Below are positions 59,229-64,000 of a DNA stretch of 64,000 nt, one piece after another. Origin of the DNA: an uncultured Mollicutes bacterium (GTDB lineage: Bacteria; Bacillota_I; Bacilli_A; RFN20; CAG-826); the NCBI GenBank assembly GCA_900540385.1, contig UQFY01000008.1, forward strand, positions 9,007-73,006, read 5' to 3'. Numbering within the stretch: the first letter of the stretch is position 1; each line of letters opens with the position of its first letter. Position numbers and translations under genes: made by a program. The notes beneath the pieces are model-generated. The model saw nothing but the letters and a program-made list of their open reading frames with translations. It was not told the origin of the DNA and made no database searches.

Positions 59229-60896
59229 TTATCTATGCTCCGTAATACGAATAGAGGCTCCCTCGGCAGAAAGAGAGGTGACCTCGACTTTATAAGGAAA
59301 TTCATTTCCGTTATTAAAATGATAGGAGTTAGCAAAATATTTGCTGAACTTGCTAGAAGAAGAGGAATCGAGCAAAGAGAAAGATTCTCCCTCATGGAAT
59401 AAATCCCTGTTTCTTGAAAGGCTTTGCGTTGTAAATCTGCTACCTTTTGAAGAAATGAGAGTTAAAGAATCAAATCCCTTGCCTTGGCAAACTTCTAAAT
59501 CTTTTTCTTCACCGTTACCACAAGCGACAAGAGGATAGTAATTGTTGTCGCTGAATGAGCCATTTTTGATTTCTTCGTCGCTATAATAGGCGGAAGCAAC
59601 ACCTGTTTTGGAATTCACCTTAGCTAAACGATTGTCAACGTGCCAAATACGGACACCCGCTTCGCTTTCCCCTTGGATATGGTTTGATCCATATGGAGTC
59701 TTGGCGTCTAATTCGTTTAAGCCAGTAGGGGTGTAGTATTCAATCAACACATATTCATCAAATGCCGTACCATTCCAGCCATTTTTATCGGCTAACAAAA
59801 TGCAATCCCCGCTCGATTCTAATGGGCGAATGGTTACCTCACAGGAACCGAAAGCGTAAGTAGGTTCTACCCAGTTATATTGAAGCTTGTTAAATGCATC
59901 ATGATCGGAGATGTTATAAGCCATCATGATTTTGCCACCCGTCACCTCCGAAGAAGCGTCATTATCAGAGTTGTAATAGTCATCTGCTCCAAGCATATGG
60001 CCAAATTCGTGAACTAAAGTATGAGAATCTACGCCAGTATGTGAGTTTCTTGTTCCTGTTCCTTCATAGAAGAAACTTAACGATGCCCAAAAATAAGAGT
60101 TGCCGATAGGGGAAGATACATTTCCATCAGGAGCGTAACCTAAAAGTCGATTGCTCTCATCGTATAAATCCCAATAACGATAAGCCCAGAAAACATCTCC
60201 ATTGCTATCGAAAGAAGGCGTATCGTTCTCGGCGTAAATCATGATCACGGAATCGATATAGCCATCACCATCTGTATCGAATTTCTTTGTGGAAGAATCG
60301 CCATTCTTTTTCTTATAGGCTTTAACACCTTCCTTTAAAGCAACGGCTGCGGCTTTTCCTTGGCTCACATCGTCTTCCGTTTTTCCGTATTTGTTTTTGA
60401 ACGTTCTAGAATCCATACCCATGGATACTGGATCGGAATAGGTAAATTCAAGATTGAGTTTTCCATAAGAAGATTTTTCATAATAGGATTTCAAAGATTC
60501 CCAGTATTTCGTATCTTCTCTAGTTCCACCGGTTAACGTTTTTATATCTTCTAATTCCGCGTCGGTAAATGTTTTATTTGTAAAAGTGACTGGAATTACG
60601 AGAACAGGTTGCGTTCCGCTAGATGGTGTATTGTAGTCGATATCCGCTAAAGTGAAATTAGGATTGGCTTTATATTTTGCGACATAGTTCTTATCAGAAT
60701 AATTCGTATCCCATTCGCTGTTCTCCTGACTTGAAGATGGCTTTATTTCTGAAGAAGGCTTTTCTTCTTCTGAATTTAGAGTTGAAGAAAAAGCATCATT
60801 CGAACTTGAGGAAGAAGAAGGTGAATCATTCTTACAAGACGAAATAAAAAGCAAACAAAGGGAAGAAAGAGCTAAGATAGTGATGTTTTTCTTCAT
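59229..60896 (-). CDS. M6-like secreted zinc metalloprotease, lipoprotein
   Basis: A 555-residue exported protease. The signal peptide ends in lipobox ISSC, followed by a long Ser-rich linker. The zinc motif HTLVHEFGHMLGADD (first zinc His H296) places it in the M6/immune-inhibitor-A-like group. Other family features are IPVTFTNKTFTD, DTDGDGYIDSVIMIYA (probable Ca site) and GGKIMMAYNISDHDAFNK after the zinc motif. Start 60896 is set by a ggagg site; an in-frame ATG 21 codons upstream precedes the signal peptide and is not credible. It probably degrades extracellular proteins, feeding the Opp system. Confidence 0.87.
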   Translation of the reverse strand: MKKNITILALSSLCLLFISSCKNDSPSSSSSSNDAFSSTLNSEEEKPSSEIKPSSSQENSEWDTNYSDKNYVAKYKANPNFTLADIDYNTPSSGTQPVLVIPVTFTNKTFTDAELEDIKTLTGGTREDTKYWESLKSYYEKSSYGKLNLEFTYSDPVSMGMDSRTFKNKYGKTEDDVSQGKAAAVALKEGVKAYKKKNGDSSTKKFDTDGDGYIDSVIMIYAENDTPSFDSNGDVFWAYRYWDLYDESNRLLGYAPDGNVSSPIGNSYFWASLSFFYEGTGTRNSHTGVDSHTLVHEFGHMLGADDYYNSDNDASSEVTGGKIMMAYNISDHDAFNKLQYNWVEPTYAFGSCEVTIRPLESSGDCILLADKNGWNGTAFDEYVLIEYYTPTGLNELDAKTPYGSNHIQGESEAGVRIWHVDNRLAKVNSKTGVASAYYSDEEIKNGSFSDNNYYPLVACGNGEEKDLEVCQGKGFDSLTLISSKGSRFTTQSLSRNRDLFHEGESFSLLDSSSSSKFSKYFANSYHFNNGNEFPYKVEVTSLSAEGASIRITEHR

Positions 60897-61150
60897 AAAA
60901 GACCTCCAAATAGGTTTCAATTCTAAAGGAAATTCGTCTAAAATACACGAGACATGCATAAATATTTAAAATATACCTGAATAAAAGGTAACAAAAAGAA
61001 TAGAAAAAACCTTTAAAAATAAGATAATAAAAAATCATTAGAGTTTTCGCGAATAAAGGGGTTTCTTCTTTTTAAAGAAGAAGCTATTTCCTTTCTTTTC
61101 CGTGATTAAAAACAAAGTTTTTGCTATGATTTTAGAAAAAGGAGCCACTT

Positions 61151-63370
61151 ATGATCCATTTTGATTCCGAAACTAATGTATTTCATCTTTTTAACCGCGA
61201 TATTTCTTATGTTATTCATTTGAATGGCTTTGGGAGATTGGAAACCCTCTATTTTGGAGAAAAACTAAACGATCTAAGCGATATTCTTAAAAGCCGTATT
61301 GTTTATCCAGATAACACTTATTTGGATAAAAAGATGTCTATTATGACCCCCTTTCCGGCTTATTTTTATCCTGAAAGCTTACAAGAAATATCTTCTCACG
61401 CTCAAGCGGATAAACGAGATGCACCGATTATTATTCAACATGAAAACGGCTCTTATCTCACCGATTTCGAATATGTGAAACATAAAATCTATCATGGGAT
61501 TAAACCAGTAGATGATTTGCCTTCTTTAGACACTCCTTTAGATAGAAAAGAAAGCCTATATAACAAAGAAAACGTGGATACGTTGGAGATACTCTTAAAA
61601 GATATCACCGCGAATGTTTACTTATATGAATATATTTCGATTTATCGTGATAAGGATATCATTGCCAAATCTTTTAAGATTGAAAACAAAAGCAAGAAGA
61701 AAATCCGTCTTCTTCGCGCCATGTCAATGCAGCTTGATTTACCAACCTCAGATTATTATTTCCACCATTTTTCTGGCGCTTGGGCAAGAGAAAGACAAGA
61801 AGAAATCAATCTTGTGCATGATGGAATAGAAGAAATTGCCTCTAACCGTGGGAAAAGCTCCCATCAAGAGAACCCTTTCTTTTTCTTAAGTGAAGAAAGG
61901 AACAACTATAATGCAGGAGAATGCATCGGTTTCAACCTTTTGTATTCCGGAAACTGGAAAATGAGATTAGAAAAGACGATGTATGGCACCCTTCATCTTG
62001 TTTATGGATTAAATGATGAGGATTTTTGCTTTGTGCTTGGGAAAAATGAAGTTTTCCAAACCCCACAAGCTGTCATCTCATATTCCCATGAAGGGATTGA
62101 TAGGATGTCTCGCACTTTCCATTCTCTAATCAAAGAAAACATTCAAACTGATAAGAGAGAAGCTCCTCGTCCGTTAATCTTCAACTCATGGGAAGGGACG
62201 TTTTTCAATTTTGATACGGATTCCCTTATTGCTTATTCGAATGAAGCAAAGAAAGTTGGTGTGAATTTATTTGTTTTGGATGACGGTTGGTTTGGTAAGA
62301 GAGATAACGACTCCTCTTCTTTAGGAGATTGGACAGTAAATTCTTCGAAAGTGGACCTTCATCGTTTCACGAAACATTTAGAAGAAATCGGCCTAGATTT
62401 CGGAATTTGGTTCGAACCTGAAATGATTAGCTCAGATTCCGAATTGTTCCGTGAACATCCAGAATATGCGCTTGGATATAATGAAAACAAAGATTGGTCT
62501 ACCTTAGAACGTCACCAATTATTGCTTGATTTCTCTAACGATGAAGTGGTGGAGCATATCTTCCAAAGCATCTCTAAAATCCTTGATGAATATCCAGTGA
62601 AATACGTCAAATGGGACCATAACCGCAATATGGCAGAACATTTTTCTTCTTTCTTAAGCGCGGAAAAACAAGGCGAAGTCTATCATCGAAATGCCTTAGG
62701 CTACTACAAATTGCTCACTAAATTACGTTTGAAATATACTGATATCCTTTTTGAAGGATGTTCTGGCGGTGGCGCTCGTTTTGATTTAGGAACACTTTAT
62801 TTCGTTCCTCAAATTTGGACATCTGACGAGACCGACGGAGCTTCACGAGCAAATATTCAATATTTTACTTCCTTAGGTTATCCTCTTTCTTGTATTTCTT
62901 CTCATGTTTCCGCTTCTTCACAAACAAGTTATAAAACGAAAGTGGACGTTGCTCTTTTTGGCACATATGGGTATGAAATGAATCCAACGACGTTGAATGA
63001 AAACGATTGGAAACTCCTCCAAAAAGGCAGTGATATCTATCATAAATATCATAATGACGCGGTTATGAACGGCACTCTTTATCATCTAGCAAATCCCCTA
63101 GATCATGATGAAATGTCGATGATTTCCGTTTCTAAAGATAAAAAGACTGCAATCGCTATTTTCTTTGAAAAGAGTAACTATACTTGGCATTTAGATTATT
63201 GGAAACTTAAAGGACTTGACCCAAAGAAACGTTATCTTGCTCATTTAGATGATGAAGAAAAAGGGACTTTCTCCGGTGAATATCTTATGAAAGTCGGCTT
63301 CTTCTTAATGGATTTCTTCAAGAGACAAAATAAAACTCATCTTTTGTTGCTCACTGAAGCAAATTACTGA
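61151..63370 (+). CDS. GH36 alpha-galactosidase
   Basis: A 739-residue enzyme that hydrolyses terminal alpha-galactose from raffinose-type sugars or galactomannans. An N-terminal beta-sandwich (ALGQ-like HHFSGAWARERQ) is followed by the TIM barrel with VLDDGWFGKRD (about 376-386), nucleophile D489 in KWDHNRNMAE, CSGGGARFDLG, and acid/base D559 in SDETDGASR. The residue numbers sit where they do in characterised GH36 enzymes of this length. There is no signal peptide, so it acts on imported sugars. Start ATG 61151 has aaggag 7 nt upstream. Confidence 0.93.
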   Translation: MIHFDSETNVFHLFNRDISYVIHLNGFGRLETLYFGEKLNDLSDILKSRIVYPDNTYLDKKMSIMTPFPAYFYPESLQEISSHAQADKRDAPIIIQHENGSYLTDFEYVKHKIYHGIKPVDDLPSLDTPLDRKESLYNKENVDTLEILLKDITANVYLYEYISIYRDKDIIAKSFKIENKSKKKIRLLRAMSMQLDLPTSDYYFHHFSGAWARERQEEINLVHDGIEEIASNRGKSSHQENPFFFLSEERNNYNAGECIGFNLLYSGNWKMRLEKTMYGTLHLVYGLNDEDFCFVLGKNEVFQTPQAVISYSHEGIDRMSRTFHSLIKENIQTDKREAPRPLIFNSWEGTFFNFDTDSLIAYSNEAKKVGVNLFVLDDGWFGKRDNDSSSLGDWTVNSSKVDLHRFTKHLEEIGLDFGIWFEPEMISSDSELFREHPEYALGYNENKDWSTLERHQLLLDFSNDEVVEHIFQSISKILDEYPVKYVKWDHNRNMAEHFSSFLSAEKQGEVYHRNALGYYKLLTKLRLKYTDILFEGCSGGGARFDLGTLYFVPQIWTSDETDGASRANIQYFTSLGYPLSCISSHVSASSQTSYKTKVDVALFGTYGYEMNPTTLNENDWKLLQKGSDIYHKYHNDAVMNGTLYHLANPLDHDEMSMISVSKDKKTAIAIFFEKSNYTWHLDYWKLKGLDPKKRYLAHLDDEEKGTFSGEYLMKVGFFLMDFFKRQNKTHLLLLTEANY

Positions 63371-63396
63371 TTCTTTAAAGAAACACATAGAAAGAA

Positions 63397-63402
63397 TAGA
63401 AT
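63397..63402 (+). promoter_or_regulatory. -10 hexamer of ruvX, leaderless start
   Basis: TAGAAT ends 7 nt before ATG 63410, with no ribosome site in cttacac. Confidence 0.5.
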
Positions 63403-63409
63403 CTTACAC

Positions 63410-63838
63410 ATGGAAAAGAACATTCTCGCAATTGATTTAGGCAAAGGATCCATCGGCTTAGCAATATCCCGTAGTGGTTTCTTTGTTTCCCCTTTGCCAG
63501 AAGTTCGTTTTAAAGCCACGCATTACGAAGATGCGCTAAATGCGGTAAAAGACGTTTTTCAGAAAGAAAAAGTGGACCACATTGTGATTGGCTACCCTCT
63601 TTTTCCTAGTGGGGACGAATGCGAAATGACGCCAATCGTCAAAGACTTCATTCTAGTGTTAGAAAAAGAGTTCCCAAACGTTCCCATTCATCCCCAAGAT
63701 GAAAGAAACACGACTGTTGAAGCAGCTGCAATTCTCCATCAAAACGGATTGAATTCTAAGAAACAAAGAAAAAAGATCGATTCTGGCGCGGCCATGGTCA
63801 TCCTTGAAAGATATCTCAAGACAATAGGACAACTATAA
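63410..63838 (+). CDS. ruvX: YqgF/RuvX Holliday-junction resolvase-like nuclease
   Basis: A 142-residue RNase H-fold protein. It has all four family blocks: ILAIDLGKGSIGLAIS (catalytic Asp), IVIGYPLFPSG, HPQDERNTTVEAA and KIDSGAAMVILERYL (last Asp). Family members are implicated in pre-16S rRNA end processing and possibly recombination. Length is standard. It lacks a ribosome site and probably starts at its mRNA 5' end. Confidence 0.92.
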   Translation: MEKNILAIDLGKGSIGLAISRSGFFVSPLPEVRFKATHYEDALNAVKDVFQKEKVDHIVIGYPLFPSGDECEMTPIVKDFILVLEKEFPNVPIHPQDERNTTVEAAAILHQNGLNSKKQRKKIDSGAAMVILERYLKTIGQL

Positions 63839-63964
63839 TTTCATCTTTTAGAATAATAATGACCATCAAAGGCTAGTTTTTCCTTTGAAAGAAATGCGTC
63901 GAAACAATTTTACAAACCCATTTCTTATTCGTTTATTAAGCGGTGTAGTCATTACGCATCAATC

Positions 63965-63997
63965 ATAAAAACGTGAAGAAAAGCGGGTTTCCACGTT
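63965..63997 (-). terminator. Terminator of a gene beyond the right edge
   Basis: On the minus strand aacgtg pairs with cacgtt around a GC-rich inner segment, followed by tttttat. No gene on this strand is seen within the window nearby, so it most likely ends a leftward gene starting outside. Confidence 0.55.
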
Positions 63998-64000
63998 CGG

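Overview
The window looks like a chromosomal segment of an uncultured, host- or gut-associated low-GC Firmicute of the Bacilli/Erysipelotrichia-Mollicutes side of the tree. Pointers are the AT-rich coding sequence, many Ser-rich lipoproteins with a Cys lipobox, an Opp transporter whose ATPases carry long Lys/Glu-rich insertions as in mycoplasmas, and several sugar-foraging enzymes. TGA is used as a true stop and TGG for Trp, so the code is the standard bacterial one. The exact taxon cannot be set from the sequence alone.

Layout. 1-9.3 kb: a minus-strand set of large surface lipoproteins, with an intact IS1182-type insertion sequence (1005-2795) lodged between the last of them and a further, truncated lipoprotein gene at the left edge. 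9.4-19.3 kb: a SHOCT membrane protein, then a plus-strand oligopeptide transporter operon (binding protein, two permeases, two ATPases, DUF3899 membrane protein). 19.3-28.9 kb: an accessory strip holding AlbA_2/GHKL/wHTH regulators (two intact, one decayed), a DUF4143 AAA ATPase, a DinJ-YafQ toxin-antitoxin pair plus a decayed second DinJ, an M18 aminopeptidase and tRNA-Leu(CAA). Several of these genes sit next to short repeat arrays or between direct repeats. 28.9-31.6 kb: a Gfo/Idh/MocA oxidoreductase, a small acidic protein and dTDP-glucose 4,6-dehydratase.

31.6-47 kb is a glycan-use locus. Two LytTR/GHKL two-component systems each accompany a membrane-anchored, domain-permuted GH3 enzyme and a small membrane protein, with a GH78 alpha-L-rhamnosidase between them. 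cre-like boxes precede both GH3 genes. A pair of 9-bp direct repeats with a 20-bp period precedes both the second two-component operon and the second GH3 operon. The second GH3 is fused through a membrane hairpin to two extracellular carbohydrate-binding-like modules.

47-51.6 kb is a second accessory patch: a DUF4143 ATPase behind four 23-bp iterons, an HNH nuclease overlapping a SAM methyltransferase, and a third DUF4143 ATPase. 51.8-64 kb is mostly housekeeping and catabolism: nagA facing a NahK-like N-acetylhexosamine kinase, a cysteine desulfurase/TtcA thiolation pair, a divergent macrodomain protein, DUF362, a secreted M6-like metalloprotease with a GNAT protein, a GH36 alpha-galactosidase and ruvX.

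Most interesting points: the GH3-LytTR module and its candidate operators; the membrane-hairpin GH3-CBM fusion; regulator and ATPase genes bracketed by their own operator-like repeats; and a set of starts where a -10 hexamer lies only 6-7 nt before the start codon, implying leaderless mRNAs.
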